Shown here: positions 1 to 12,029 of the stretch, piece after piece
Numbering within the stretch: position 1 is the first letter of the stretch
Layout: every line of letters begins with the position of its first letter
Source: Phocoena phocoena
Taxonomy: Eukaryota > Chordata > Mammalia > Artiodactyla > Phocoenidae
Direction of reading: 5' to 3'
Assembly: GCF_963924675.1 (NCBI RefSeq)
Contig: NC_089220.1
Span: 158,509,270 to 158,573,269 of the forward strand
DNA: 64,000 nt
The notes under the pieces: model-generated
Seen by the model: the letters and a program-made list of their open reading frames with translations, nothing else
What the model was told of the DNA's origin: nothing
The model's database searches: none
Translations under genes and position numbers: made by a program

Positions 1-192
1 AAATGTCCTGGGCCCACTCTTTGTAGCCAGTGTCTTCCCTTCTCTTGGATGCTGGAAACTTCCTGTAACCCAATACAGTACACTGGAAGACGGCAAGTCT
101 TGAATACCCTTCTACACCTGCTAGGTCCCATTAAAGACTAATGGTACAGAGAGAGAAGGAAGCAAAATATTATCATATAATAGAAAGACGTA

Positions 193-420
193 TGTCCTAG
201 CCCACTTGAACTGCCATAATAAACTGTTACAGACCGGGGGGCTTAAACAACAGACATTTATTTCTCACGGTTCTGGCGGCTGGGAAATCCAAGATCAAGG
301 CACTGGCAGATTCAGTGTCTGGTGAGGGCCCACTTCATAGACAGCTATCTTCTCACTGTGTCTTCACATGGCAGAAGGGGCGAGAGAGCTCTCTGGGGTC
401 TCTCTTATCGGAGCACTAAG
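193..420 (-). repeat. MLT1-type MaLR LTR fragment
   Basis: The reverse complement matches the 3' half of the MLT1 LTR family as I know it: a stretch for a gapped 'aaaatttctgttgttt / cagtctgtggtatt' end, then the segment mentioning TCTGCCAGTGCCTTGATC and the 'gtgaggacacagtgagaag' block. The 5' half of the LTR is missing. Bases 421-660 look like another old repeat (ending in a GGGAATTGTAGTCTTTAG block) that I cannot classify. Non-coding. Confidence 0.75.
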
Positions 421-660
421 CTGACTCTGTTGCTTCACCATCCCACTAATGCTCTGAATACCTGCATGGCCAGGAAGAGCTCAACACCACCACCCTCAGC
501 CAATAAGAAGTGGGGAAAAGGAGTGATGGCCAGACAGCTCCCATGTAAGTGCCCAACCAGAATTGCATACATCACTTGCACTCATCCCATCAGACAGAAC
601 TTAGACATATGGTCACACCTTCTTGCAAGGGACGCTGGGAATTGTAGTCTTTAGTTGGGG

Positions 661-3600
661 AGCTAAAACTTGAGGGGTTCTAGTAATGAAAGGAAGGAGC
701 GGGGAAGGTCTGTCAAGTAACAGTCTTTCCACAGGTCCTCAGCCAGGCTGCCTGGTGGCAGCATTCAGAGATCACCAGGAAGGTACCTTCATCCTGCCTC
801 TACCCCTGGTCTCACTTTCCCCTTGTGAGTTTTCTTCTTCCTTTCCTGTACCTGCTCTTACTTCCTTCTCAGACTCTGCTAGCTCTCTGGGGATATCAGG
901 CCCTCAGAAGTAGCTCAGGTGAGTTCTATCAGAGCCCCGAAGGCTCTATAAAGCAGGAACCATGAAAAGCCTAAGGACCTCTTGAGGCAGGTTATACCCA
1001 TCATGTTCTGTGAACTTCATCCTTTGGTTGCATAGGGAGCCATCAGAACTCTTGTTTTAATTTTTCTGATATTTGAGTTTGGACCTAGGGAAATGAAGCT
1101 GCGTGGGCGAAAGGAAGAGAGACTAGAGAATGGGGCCGGCCCACCTACAAGAGAAGGTCTAGAACATGGGTTCTCAACGTTACGGTCATCCAGGGAGCTT
1201 CAAGGTGCCGCCAAGGCTGAGAACACTGGTGTAGATTGTGGAGAGCACGCACCCCATGTTGTGCAAACCCAACTTCACAGGCTCATAGATGGGGTGACAG
1301 GGGTCACGGTGGCCCATCAGTGACTATGTCTCAACTCTGGCTGATTAGAACTATGTCACCCCACCCTAGGAGCCTTCTAGAAGTGTTTGTGCATCCTAAA
1401 AGACCATTTAGGGTGTGAGCTAGAAGCCAGAATCCTCTGAAACAATCCAGCCACCCGGGAATAAAAAGCACACCAGTGAATCTGACTCCTGTTTCAGGTG
1501 TCACATCTGTCACAGCTTCCCCTCTGCTCCCTCTTCTGAGCAGACTCTCTTTGTCCCTGGGGCCAGATCTAATGAGCCAATATTGCTGACAACAGGAAGG
1601 GATGAGAGGACAGGTGGAGAATTGGAGGGCTGGTTTACCGAGGGGCGTGGGAACACCCTGGAGTGGGTCCCGCCCTTTGTGTGCTTTGTTGCCTCAGGAG
1701 TCCCTCTCCTTGTGGAATAAACAGGTAGAAGGGCAGAAAGTTGCTGTATTAAAGTCCACTAGAATCGGAGCTAGCCTGCAGCTGAAACCCCACCAGAAAG
1801 AGGACGGGCTGGTGCTAGGCGCACAGGGGGTTCAGAGAACAGTGCGAGGCTCCCCATCACTGCTCCCTTCGGGTGAGATGACTCAGAGCTATTCAAATTA
1901 CAGATCTGCTCCTAAATAGAATAAAACCATATTGTAAAAAAAAAACTGTAGAGGGGGAGGCACAAATCTTGAAGGATCATTTGCTGAAGTGAACAGTCGT
2001 GTGTGAGGGGAGTGATCATGTTAGGGGGGTGATGGGCATGTCGAGAAGTGGGGAACGTCCACAGACCCCGCCTCCCCTGGACACCTGTGCTCCCAATCCA
2101 TAGCTTTTCTCTCCTTTACATTTTGGATACTTCCATTTGTTCCTTCCATGCCAGCTCCATGTCCCATTGGACTGGTGTGACCACTAAAAATTGTCTCAAT
2201 TTTTGGCTTCTGTATCTTTGTTCTTTTTCATCCTTCTATCATTCTGAAAGCAACGTATCTGTCCCATTTCAGTCACTTCACTCCCAAGAGCCCCAGGCTC
2301 AGCTCACCTCTCGTGCCTCTTCTCCCAGTTACAATCCCTACTAAAAAGAGCTTTGGGCTCTCCTTTGCATAATAAGGATGCTCAAATCTGTGACATGAGT
2401 AGCCTTCAGTGCTACTCAAAGTGTGGTCTGTGATGAGAGAAAAATACAGAAAGTGAGTATAAGCATCTAGAAAGTTTTCAGCAAGTCGACATTGCCACAA
2501 CATCCTAGTGGGTGATTTTGAACTTTACATGCTAGTCCCAGATGCCAGCCCCCTTCCAGTGGCTAAAATGGGCCCTGGACTTGCTAAAGTGGTGTGGTGA
2601 GGATTATGACCCCTGTGCCATGCAGGTTCTTACTGCATTATGGTTGCAACAGGTAGGAAGCAGGATGACCTGTGTCTTGGTTCACCTGGGACAGTCCCAG
2701 CCGATAACCGTTGTCCCAGCATAATTATGTCAGAATGTCCCTTTTCACTCTCAGAAGTGTCCTAGTTTGGACAATAAATAAATGGTCACTCTACTTGATC
2801 TCCATCCTCATTGCATGGCTTCTGTGTTCATCCTCAGCTCACCACCCCATATCCCATAATAAGCAGCTACAGTGATTTCACAGAAGGCCAGAGAAACTTC
2901 CCATCCAATTCAAATATGTTTCTACTTCAGGGATCTAATCCTAGTACTTACTTACTTTATATGTTCTCGGTGCCTTGTGAGTTATACACCAGTCAACACT
3001 GAGAAAGCCCTCCAGTGGGAGGGGAGAACCTTGCCCAATAAGCAACTTTCTGTGATGAGATATCACAGGAGTCAGGAGCCACAGGGTACCAGGAGAGGGA
3101 CAAGGGGGGTGCTTTCTTCTCACTCTTAGTTGACTGATGGTCTCTGTAAATGACAAACGGGTTTGTCCCAACCTGTAGTTACTGCCTATGTGGTCCCGCA
3201 TTGGGAAGACACTGAAAGTCCAACTTGTCTACAAATGCATGCCCTTAACTGTTACTACATCTAAAATTCTTACCTTTGGAGCTACTCTTCCTGTTAAACT
3301 TAGGAGCAGATCTTTGTTAAGATGCAAACACCAGGGACACAGGACATTTAAAGAGGGATGTGAGTCAAAAAACAGGGCACTAGTCCACGCATGGAAGCAG
3401 GCAGGACCTGGGCGTCCAGACACGGGTGATGGTGTAGTGGGAGACTGTTAGGTAGCAGAGAGGGGGAGGCGTGGAGGCATCCTCTCCATAATTGAGCACA
3501 TCACTGGCCTGAGGTCCCCGTGTGTAACAGGATGCAGAGTGGGGCTTTCGTCATCTCTCAGAAGTTTAGCTGAGGTCCAGAGTTAAAACAAAGAAAGCCT

Positions 3601-4790
3601 CCAGTGCTTGAAGCTTTGATTCAAAATACCCCTCCACCCCCTTCACCTATATCTTATCACCATGGAAAGGGAAATGAAGAGGAAGAAACGGAAGTTATGG
3701 TTAACTTGGTGGGAAAAGGCATGCTTACGGGGGAGGACTATCTATAGGGGTGAAGAGGGGTGCCCTCCCTTCACAGAGGCCAAGTAGCAAAGAATGGGGT
3801 GCCAGCCAGAAAGGAAGACCAAAAGTTCTGCTTTCCATTGGGTTCATCTTCCAGGGAAGGACATGTCCTAGTTAACTGAAGAGTGACTGGTCCCAATTTG
3901 TGGTACCTTACTATGGATGGCTCTATTTAGTATAAAGGGTACATAGCACAGCATTTTGTTTTTTCTCCCATATTTAGCCTTTAACTGAAATTCTGGGGCA
4001 GAGGAAATCTCCATCAACAGTTCTTGACCCTGATCCTTTCCCCCCAAATTGCCCTAGTTCCAGTAAGTGAACTGGGGAATCAAGTCCTTTTCCACTTGAG
4101 CAAAATGAGGGAAGCAGAGCTGAAATGAGCTGTTAGGCCATCCAGAGGGCTGGTGCAAGCAATGCCCTGGTCCCAAACAGGGAAGCCAGGTTCAAGGTGG
4201 ATGCAGGGCTTATCAGCAAGCCAGACACATGGCAGGAATGGCTGAGTGCCTGGTGGGCTTTGGGGGCTAGAGATTTCACGGCCATGTTGGAGCTGAGAAC
4301 ATGGAAAAGAACCTGAAGCCCTTAATGTTTGCTGAACTTGGCCGGCGCTCTGTGCTGCTGGCAGGCCCAGCTGGAAATCTGTTTACCCAGCGGAACAAAG
4401 CATCAGATAAACTGGTGGCGGAAGAGCGCCACGATTCTCAGTCTAAATCTTGCAATTAGAGGGACACACAGAGATGATCCAATGGAACTTGAGGCTGGTG
4501 AAGCTCTGGTGAACCTGATGCAGAAATTTGCATCTGGGGTGAAACCTTGTTTCATTTCTAGAGAAGTGATTCCAAGAGAGAGAGCAATTTGTGGCCAGAG
4601 TTTTAGGGAAATCAGGGTTGACGCAGAATTAAGCCACAGACTTAGGACTTAAGGTCTTTTGGATTTTATTTAAACTGTATTTGGTAGAAGGAGACTTACA
4701 AATACGCGAATTCCTCTTTTTCTTAACTTAGCAGTACAGGTTCTACTAGGAGATGAGAATGACTAAGAAGTGGGCCTTGTGGGTTTTGTG
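661..4790. other. Low-copy intergenic DNA, no supported gene
   Basis: No open frame here exceeds about 107 codons, and none shows recognisable domains or splice-flanked coding structure. A short palindromic fragment at about 1,165-1,240 (GGTTCTCAA ... TGAGAACACTGG) looks like the remains of a hAT/MER5-like element. The stretch at about 2,670-2,790 resembles an old interspersed repeat that I cannot name. The remainder shows nothing I can support. Confidence 0.6.
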
Positions 4791-4835
4791 AATGTATTAC
4801 TCAGGGTCCCCCAGAGAAACGGAACCAATAGGATG

Positions 4836-4892
4836 GACGGATGGATGGATGGATGGATGGGGGGAGAGAGAGAGAGAGAACGAGAGCGAGAG
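4836..4892. repeat. Simple repeats (ATGG)n and (GA)n
   Basis: A run of about six GGAT/ATGG tetramers is followed directly by a GA-rich tract with interspersed CG. It lies within the left half of the ancient repeat. Confidence 0.9.
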
Positions 4893-4919
4893 CGCACAGT
4901 ATATAGATATATAGTTTTT

Positions 4920-5514
4920 CTAAAGCATTTAAAATTTTTAATTTCTTAAAATTTTATTGGAGTGTAGTTGATTTACAGTGTTGTGTTAGTTTCAGGTGTA
5001 CAGCAAAGTGATTCAGTTATACATATATTCATTCTTTTTCAAATTCTTTTCTCATATAGGTTATCACAGAATATTGAGTAGAGTTGCCTGTGCTATACAA
5101 TAGGTCCTTGTTGCTTCTCTATCTTATATATAGTAGCGTGTGTATGTTAATCCCAAGCTCCTGATTTATCCTCCTCCCCGTGTTTCCCCTTTGGTAATCA
5201 TTAGTTTGTTTTTGATATCTGTTAGTCTGTTTCTGTTTTGTAAATAAGTTCATTTGTATCGTTTTTTAAATTAGATTCTACATGTGAGTGATATCCCATG
5301 ATATCTCTCTTTCTGTTTCTGACTTACTTCACTTAGTATGATCATCTCTGGGTCCATCCATGTTGCTGCAAATGGCATTATTTGATTCTTTTTATGGCTG
5401 AGTAATATTCCATTGTATGTATGCATCACATCTTCTTTATCCATTCCTTCATTGATGGACATTTAGGTTGCTTCCATGTCTTGGCTATTGTATATAGTTT
5501 TCTATATAGCTCTA
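4920..5514 (-). mobile_element. 5'-truncated LINE-1 3' end
   Basis: Read on the minus strand, this is the last part of L1 ORF2 plus the 3'UTR. The plus strand shows the antisense L1 tail (TTTTATTGGAGTGTAGTTGA), then antisense ORF2 C-terminal coding (GGTCCATCCATGTTGCTGCA; GAGTAATATTCCATTGTATG). It is non-functional and inserted into the ancient repeat. Confidence 0.9.
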
Positions 5515-5935
5515 GATAGATCTATTTAAAAAGGAATTTATTATAAGGTATTGGCTCAAGTGATTACAGAGGCAGAAAAGTCCCATGATCTGCCATCTGG
5601 AAGCTGAAGGCCCAGAAAAGCCAGTGGTATAGTTCAATGGCAAGAGAGTAAAAGTGAAGATTCCAGTCCAGGTCTGCAGCCCTGAAAACCAGGAACGCTG
5701 AGGGCAGGAGAACATCCATGGCCCAGATCATTCAGTCAGGCAGAGAGGGAACGCAGCCTTCTTCTGCCTTTTTGTTCTATTAGATGAGGCCTGCCCACAT
5801 TGGGAAAGGCCATTTGCTTTACTTAGTCCACTGACTCAAATGCCCGTCCCTTCCAGAAACACTTTTACAGACACACCCTGATGTAATGTTTAACCAGCTA
5901 TCTGGTCACCAGATATCTGGTCAGCTATCTTTACT

Positions 5936-7125
5936 GCTATAGATATTTAATTTGTTTCTACCCACAAGGGAAGTATCTGTTTCTCACATATGAAATACTC
6001 AATGTTATTTATTTCTTTTCAGTTCCTTTGTGAGTTCTGTATGAATTTCTCTATGTTTCTACCTGCTCCCTGGTACCTTTTACTAGAGGGTTTGGATAAT
6101 TAAATGGAATTTCATCCTGGGGGTTGGCGGAGGGAACCTTATAATTATGTGCTAAATATGACTTTCTTCAGAGTCCAAGAAGAAAGTAGTTAAGAAGTGA
6201 AGCCTTCCCAGGGGATCCCCTCAATGGTAGATTCCTGTTCCTGCCCATTTCCCAAAGGGAAATGTTTCATCTCTGCAATCTTCCAACATGTGGGAATCTC
6301 CGCTTGCCTAGAGTGTGTGTTGCAATGCCTTAGCATTCACTTGGTGGCCAAGACGATCGCTGGAAATCAGATATCTCAAAGTTCACAAGCCTAACTTCAT
6401 TTGCTAGCTTTGTGAGTGGAAGGAAGCTAGCCTTTCTGACCTTTATTTTTCTCATCCGTAAAATAAGGTTCCATTTTATATTTGTAAAATACTTGCTCCA
6501 GGATGGTTGTGTGGATTCAATGAGACTAGAAAAGCACTTAACCCAGAGTCTGGTACAGATTAAATAACAGCCCAGGTCCTCACATTGGCAACACCTCTCC
6601 ATGTGGGTCACAAACCATCAGGCATACTTTTGTATTCATAGGACCGTTGTCTGACACTCAGATAGCAACTCTTCAATGGTGCTGAACATCTCCTCTTTAA
6701 TAGCATGGGATTTATAACCATGCTTCCCATAGCCTAGCCTTCATTTTCTCCTTCTCACAATAACCGTTTAAGGGAAGAACTACTTGGCAGTATCAAATGA
6801 GGCTAGCTGTCCTAAATTGAAACTTTATTTTATTTTTTAAACATTTTTTGAATAATTGTAAGAATGGAAATCAATTTAGAATAATGTTCACAATGGTTAT
6901 CTCAGGGTTGTTAGGTTAAATAAGTGGTTTTATGTTTTAACACTTTGGAAATTTTTATAGGTCCTATAAATGATCACTTTTTTTATGATGACATTTCTTT
7001 TTTTTTAACATCTTTATTGATGATCACTTATTATAGTTTTTTTTAAATGATGACTACCTTGCTTTCCAGTAATAAAAATCTAGTTAATATAAGAAGCCAA
7101 CAGGACTAGGGCCCAGATTTTCTTT
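5936..7125. other. Intergenic, AT-rich, with a MIR fragment
   Basis: About 6,400-6,580 reads as a decayed MIR SINE core (TGACCTTTATTTTTCTCATC, GTAAAATAAGG). The rest is AT-rich with short poly-T tracts and no supported gene. Confidence 0.5.
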
Positions 7126-7132
7126 TCTTTTT

Positions 7133-7392
7133 TTTTTTTAATTAATTTTTATTGGAGTATAGTTGCTTTACAATGGTGTGTTAGTTTCTCCTGTACAGCA
7201 AAGTGAATCAGTTGTACATATACACATATCCCTCTTTTTTAGATATCTTTCCCACTGAGGTCACCACAGAGCACTGAGTAGAATTCCCTGTGCTGTACAG
7301 TAGGTTCTCATTAGTTATCTATTTTATATATAGTAGTGTATAGATGTCAGTCCCAATCTCCCAATTCATCCCATCCCCCTTTCCCAACCTAA
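7133..7392 (-). mobile_element. Short L1 3'UTR fragment
   Basis: The antisense L1 3' end is visible: poly-T, then TTTATTGGAGTATAGTTGCT, ACAATGGTGTGTTAGTTTCT, and the block around CACAGAGCACTGAGTAGAAT. It is a 5'-truncated copy of about 260 bp with no ORF2 coding left. Confidence 0.88.
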
Positions 7393-7650
7393 ATTGAAAT
7401 TTTAAACGTTTAATTTGGTTCTATACTGAAAAGGACAAAATGTCTCCAAAGAGCTCTCTGATACCTGGAGAAGTTTTTGTTTTGTGTTTTGAAAGTGTAC
7501 CATTTTGTCCTCTGCATGCCCTGAGGTTGGCTACTCATGAGACCTTGCATTTTTTCATTCAATAATCGAAACCTAGGCTCTATTGCAGTGGTACAAAAGA
7601 ACCTCTACACCTTTTCTCTTTTACTGAGAGATAATTGACGTAAACATTGT

Positions 7651-7909
7651 ACAGCTGACCTTGAACAACATGGAGATTAGGCACCACATGACTAATGGAG
7701 GGCACCGACCTCCCCTCAGTTGAAAATCTGCATGAAACTTCACAGTTGGCGCTTCTCATTTCTGGGTTCGTTCTGCACTCGTGTGTTCGTGTGTTTTGCA
7801 TCCACAGATCATGTAGTATATATTTAATGGAAAAAATCTGCTTAAAATTAGACCTGCACTGTTCAAATCTGTGCTGTTCAAGGGTCGACTGTATTCATTT
7901 TAGGTGTAG
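7651..7909. mobile_element. MER2/Tigger-like non-autonomous DNA transposon
   Basis: The ends are inverted: CAGCTGACCTTGAACAACA on the left and CTGTTCAAGGGTCGACTG on the right. A TA dinucleotide flanks each side, the target duplication expected for pogo/Tigger-type elements. The interior is non-coding and the length (about 260 bp) fits a MER2-type internal-deletion element. It sits inside the 3'UTR of the surrounding old L1, whose sequence continues on both sides. Confidence 0.8.
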
Positions 7910-8364
7910 GCATAATGATTTGATATAGGTATAGATTGTGCAATGATTACCACAGTAAGTTTCATTAACATTCACTACCACACATGGTTACAATTTTTTT
8001 CTTGTGATAAGAACTTTTAAGATTTACTCTCAGCAATTTTCAAATGTACAATACTGCATTGTTAACTATTTCTCCATGCTGTACATTACATCCCCAGGAC
8101 TTATTTAGCTCATAACTAGAATTTTGTACTTTTTAACCATCTTTACCCATTTTGCCTACCTCCCACCCCCTGCCTTTGGTAATTACTGATCTGTTCTCTA
8201 TCTCTAAGTTCAGTTTCTTTTTAGATTCTACCTATAAGTGAGATGATACGGTATTTGTCTTTCTCTGTCCAACTTCTTTCACTTAGCATAAATTCTTTAA
8301 GGTCCATCCATGTTGTCCCAAATGGCAGGATTTCCTTCTTTTTTATGGCTGAATTTTATATAAT

Positions 8365-8366
<2 letters not shown>

Positions 8367-8399
<33 letters not shown>
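8367..8399. repeat. (AC)n microsatellite
   Basis: About 16 AC dinucleotides lie within the antisense ORF2 region of the old L1. Confidence 0.95.
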
Positions 8400-8405
<6 letters not shown>

Positions 8406-10385
8406 TACATCACATCTACTTTAACCATTCATCTGTTGATAGATAGTTTGTTTGTTTCCATACTTTGATACTTTGATTGTCTTGGCTATTGTTAATAATG
8501 CTGCAATGAACATGGGGGTGCAGAGAGGTTTCTTGTTTCCTTTGGATAAATACCCATAAGTGGAACTGCTGGATCATATGGTAGTTCTATTTTTAATTTT
8601 TGGAAGAACTTCTATAGTGGCTACACCAATTTACATTCCCACTAGCAGTGTACAAGTGTTCCCTTTTCTCCACAACCTCTCCAATACTTGTTATTTCTTG
8701 TCTTTTTGATAACAGCCATTCTAACAGGTATGATGTAATATCTTCTTGTGGTTTTGATTTGCATTTCCCTTATGATTAGTAATGTTGATCACTTTTTCAT
8801 GTACCTATTGGCCATTTGCATGTCTTCTTTGAAAAAATGTCTATTCAGTTCCTCTGCCCATTTTGAACTGGATATTTTTGAGTTTTTTTTTTTTCTATTG
8901 AGTTGTGTGCATTCTTTGTATTTTGGGGGTATTAGCCCCTTATCAGATATATCATTTGTAAATATTTTTTCCCATTCAATAGGTTGCCTTTCATTTTGTT
9001 GATGGTTTTCTTTGCTATGAAGAAGCTTTTTAGTTTGATGTAGTCCCACATTTTTATTTTTGCTTTTCTTGCCTTTGCTTTTGGTGCCAAATCCAGAAAA
9101 TTATTGCCAAGATCAATGTCAAGGAGCTTACTCCATGATTTCTTCTAGGAGTTTTATGGTTTCAGGTCTTACATTCAAATCTTTAATCCATTTTGAATTG
9201 ATTTTTGTGTATGGTATAAGATAGTGATCTAGTTTCATTCTTTTACATGTTGACTGTCCAGTTTCCCCAACACCATATTTTGAAGAGACCATCCTTTCCT
9301 TGCTGTATATACTCAGCTCCTTTGGCATAAATTAACTGACCAAATATGCACATGTTTATTTCTGGATTCTCTATTCTGGTTCCTTGATCTATGTGTCTCT
9401 TTTTATGCAAGTACCATACTGTTTTGATTATTAGAGGTTTGTAATATAGTTTGAAATCAGGAAGCATGATGCCTCCAGCTTTGTTCCTTCTCAAGATTGC
9501 TTTGGCTATTCGTGGTCTTTATGGTTCCATACAAATGTTAGAATTGTTTGTTCTATTTCTATGAAAAATGCCATTGTAGGGATTGCATTGAATCTGTAGA
9601 TTGCTTTGGATAGTTGGACATTTTAACAATATTCTTCCAATCCAGGAGCACAGAATATCTTTCCACTTATTTGTGTCTTTATTTTCTATTATCAGTGTCT
9701 TACATATTTCAATATACAGGTCTTTCGCTTCCTTGGTTAAATTTATTCCTAGGTATTTTATTCTTCTTGATGTAATTGTAATTGGGATTGTTTTCTTAAT
9801 TTCTCTTTCTGATAGTTCATTGTTGGTATAAAGAAACAACAGATTTCTGTATATTAATTTTGTATCCTGCAACTTTACTGAATTCATTTAGTAGTTCTAA
9901 TCGTTTTTTAGGGGCATCTTTAGAATTTTCTATATATGGTATCATGTTATCTGCAAACTGTAACAATTTTACTTCTTTCTTTCCAACTCAGATTCCTTTT
10001 ATTTCTTGTCTGATTGCTGTAGTAAGCACTTCCACTACTATGTTGAATAAAAGGTGCAAGAGTGGGCATCCTTGTTCCTGATCTCAGAGGAAATGCTTTC
10101 AGCTTTTCACCATTGAGAATGTTGTTGGTTGTAGGTTTGTCATATATAGCTTTTATTATGTTGAGGTGTATTCCCTCTGCACTCACATTGTTAAGAGTTT
10201 TTAACATAAATGGATGTTGAATTTTGTCAAAACTGCATCTATTGAGATGATCATATGATTTTTATTCTTCAATTTGTTAATGTTGTGTATCACATTGACT
10301 GATTTGTGGATATTGAACCATCCTTGCATCCCTGGAATAAATCCCACTTGATCATGGTGTAGGATCATTTTAATGTATTGTTGAA

Positions 10386-10799
10386 AAGGTTAAAATCATT
10401 GGCTGAGTACCTACTAAAAGTCAGGCATGTGGGAGGTTCTTTACATATATGAACTCATGGACTCTTGAGGCAATGCTATGGGCAGCTATTATTATTCCCA
10501 TCTCATAAATTCTATTCCAGGACTCTCTGTCCCCAAAGCCTTGCCCTTTCTGTTACTCTAGTCTGCCTTCCTCTAGAATTAAGTTGAGACTACAACCATG
10601 CAGGGCTACTGGGAAAGTCACCACTTCTGCAAGTTAAGATCACACATCTCCCATTGTCACTATTAATATCATTCTGATAGTTTTGGTTAAAAGGTAGAAA
10701 GACTACAGTAATGGAATAAGCAAGCCCCCAGGGCCCTGGGCAAAAGTCTCAGCTCTGAAATTTACTAGTTGTATGACTCTGATAATAATAGCTGCCATG
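10386..10799. other. Intergenic with MIR fragments
   Basis: About 10,400-10,510 (CCTACTAAAAGTCAGGCATG, GAACTCATGGACTCTTGAGG) has the style of an L2/MIR 3' end. About 10,735-10,795 (TCTGAAATTTACTAGTTGTA) fits a MIR core. No gene is supported. Confidence 0.5.
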
Positions 10800-11180
10800 G
10801 ACCGAGTTATGTCCCCCCACCCGCATTTCGTAAATTCGTATGTTGAAGCTCTGATGGTATTTGAAGATGGGGCCTTTGGGAGGTAACTAGGGCCAAATGA
10901 GGTCAAGGATGGGTGCCTTAATCTGATGGATTGATGTCCTTTTTAGAGGAGGAGGAGACACTAGAGAGCTCTCTCTCACCTCAAGCATGCACAGAGGTAA
11001 GGCCATGTGAGGACACAGTGAGGAGGCAGCCTTCTACGAGTCAACAAGAGAGCCCTCACCAGACAATAAATCTTTTAGCACCTTCTAGTGTCCATAACTG
11101 TGAGAAAATAAGTTTCAGTTGTTTAAGCCGCCCAGTCTCTGTGGTATTTTGCTGTGTCATCCTAAGCAGACTGATACAAT
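10800..11180 (+). repeat. MLT1-type MaLR LTR
   Basis: Plus-orientation MLT1-like LTR: ATGTCCCCCCACCC, then CGTATGTTGAAGCTCTGATG, GATGGGGCCTTTGGGAGGTA, GCCATGTGAGGACACAGTGA, and a 3' end with GTTTAAGCCGCCCAGTCTCT. It is near full length and solitary, with no internal MaLR sequence beside it. Confidence 0.85.
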
Positions 11181-11369
11181 AGCTAACACCATTATAAGCA
11201 CTTGATATACATCAACTATTCTGACGTATACCTCTGAGGAAGATACTGCATTATCATCATCTACATAATACAAACAAGAAGCCTAAAGCTTAGAGAGGCC
11301 ATATACTTTAGTGGTGAAAAGTACTTCAGGCACCAGGAAAAAAAAACAAAAGCACACATACCGATGGAA

Positions 11370-11850
11370 AGAAGATCAGTGGGTTCCCGATGCCAGGACA
11401 GTGGAGACTGACTGCAAAGGGCCACAGGGGAAACTTTTGGGGGTGATAGAAATATTCTATATCTTGTTTTATATGGTAGTGGTGGTTCCAAGATTGTTTA
11501 TATTTGTCAAAACTTACTGGACTGGGCTTCCCTGGTGGCGCAGTGGTTGAGAGTCCGCCTGCCGATGCAGGGGACACGGGTTCGTGCCCCGATTCGGGAA
11601 GATCCCACATGCCGCAGAGCGGCTAGGCCCGTGAGCCGTGGCCGCTGAGCCTGCGCGTCCGGAGCCTGTGCTCTGCACGTCCATTGGAGAGGCCACAACA
11701 GTGAGAGGCCCACGTACCACAAAAAAAAAACCTTACTGGACTATATACTTAAAATGGGTACATTTTATTATATGTAATTTATAACTTGATAAAAATGATT
11801 GAGAAATTTTTAAGAAAAATAAAATGTACTTGCTATTAAAGAGAAAAAAA
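11370..11850 (+). mobile_element. Old L1 3'-end fragment, carrying a SINE
   Basis: Both halves belong to one old L1 3' tail (GACTGACTGCAAAGGGCCAC ... GGGTGATAGAAATATTCTAT before the SINE; ACTTAAAATGGGTACATTTT after it). A CHR-2 SINE interrupts it, so the L1 piece predates the SINE. Non-coding. Confidence 0.75.
11524..11731 (+). mobile_element. CHR-2 SINE (tRNA-derived)
   Basis: It starts GGCTTCCCTGGTGGCGCAG with Pol III box-B-like GGTTCGTGCC, continues through the CHR-2 body and ends in a pure A tail. A perfect 11-bp target duplication CTTACTGGACT lies at 11,513-11,523 and 11,732-11,742. The good match to the family suggests a fairly recent insertion. Confidence 0.95.
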
Positions 11851-11857
11851 GATTACT

Positions 11858-11992
11858 AGAGTCAGACCACTTGGGTCTGAATCCCAGCCTCATTACAGAT
11901 TCACTGTGTGATTTTAATCAAATTACTTAATCTCTCTGGGTCTCTCAGCCTCCAGTTCCTCATCTGTAAAATGGGGATAAGAATGTCTTCTT
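11858..11992 (+). repeat. MIR SINE
   Basis: Classic MIR core in plus orientation: GAGTCAGACCACTTGGGTCT, TGTGTGATTTTAATCAAATT, TAATCTCTCTGGGTCTC, CATCTGTAAAATGGGGATAA. Confidence 0.92.
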
Positions 11993-12029
11993 AATATGTA
12001 TTTTAAGACTGTCATAAAAATATTTTACA

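Larger units (their letters stand above)
4793..5935. repeat. Ancient mammalian interspersed repeat, split by an L1
   Basis: The left part (about 4,793-4,918) has the familiar block CAGGGTCCCCCAGAGAAACG. The right part (about 5,520-5,935) resumes with the matching internal sequence (GGAATTTATTATAAGGTATTGGCTCA ... GATGAGGCCTGCCCACATT) known from the same widespread mammalian repeat. An L1 tail lies between them. A diverged duplication of about 14 bp (TATATAGTTTTTCT and GTATATAGTTTTCT) borders the L1. The exact family name is uncertain. Confidence 0.6.
7612..10385 (-). mobile_element. Old LINE-1 copy, 3' half of ORF2 plus 3'UTR
   Basis: The 3'UTR starts at about 7,612 and is interrupted by a MER2-like transposon. 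Antisense ORF2 follows up to about 10,385. Minus-strand translations give scattered L1 reverse transcriptase and C-terminal segments at 8,789-9,049, 9,243-9,494, 9,519-9,887 and 9,947-10,207, in different frames with many stops. The 5' truncation lies inside the reverse transcriptase. Divergence is higher than in the L1s at 18.4 and 30.4 kb, so this copy is older. No protein can be made from it. Confidence 0.9.

Noticed and set aside
4329..4652. 107-codon plus-strand frame as a gene
   Set aside because: No recognisable domain, no clear splice or promoter context; consistent with a chance frame.
11507..11722. Minus-strand frames over the CHR-2 SINE as proteins
   Set aside because: Nearly the same peptides appear over every CHR-2 copy in the window; they are translations of a non-coding SINE.
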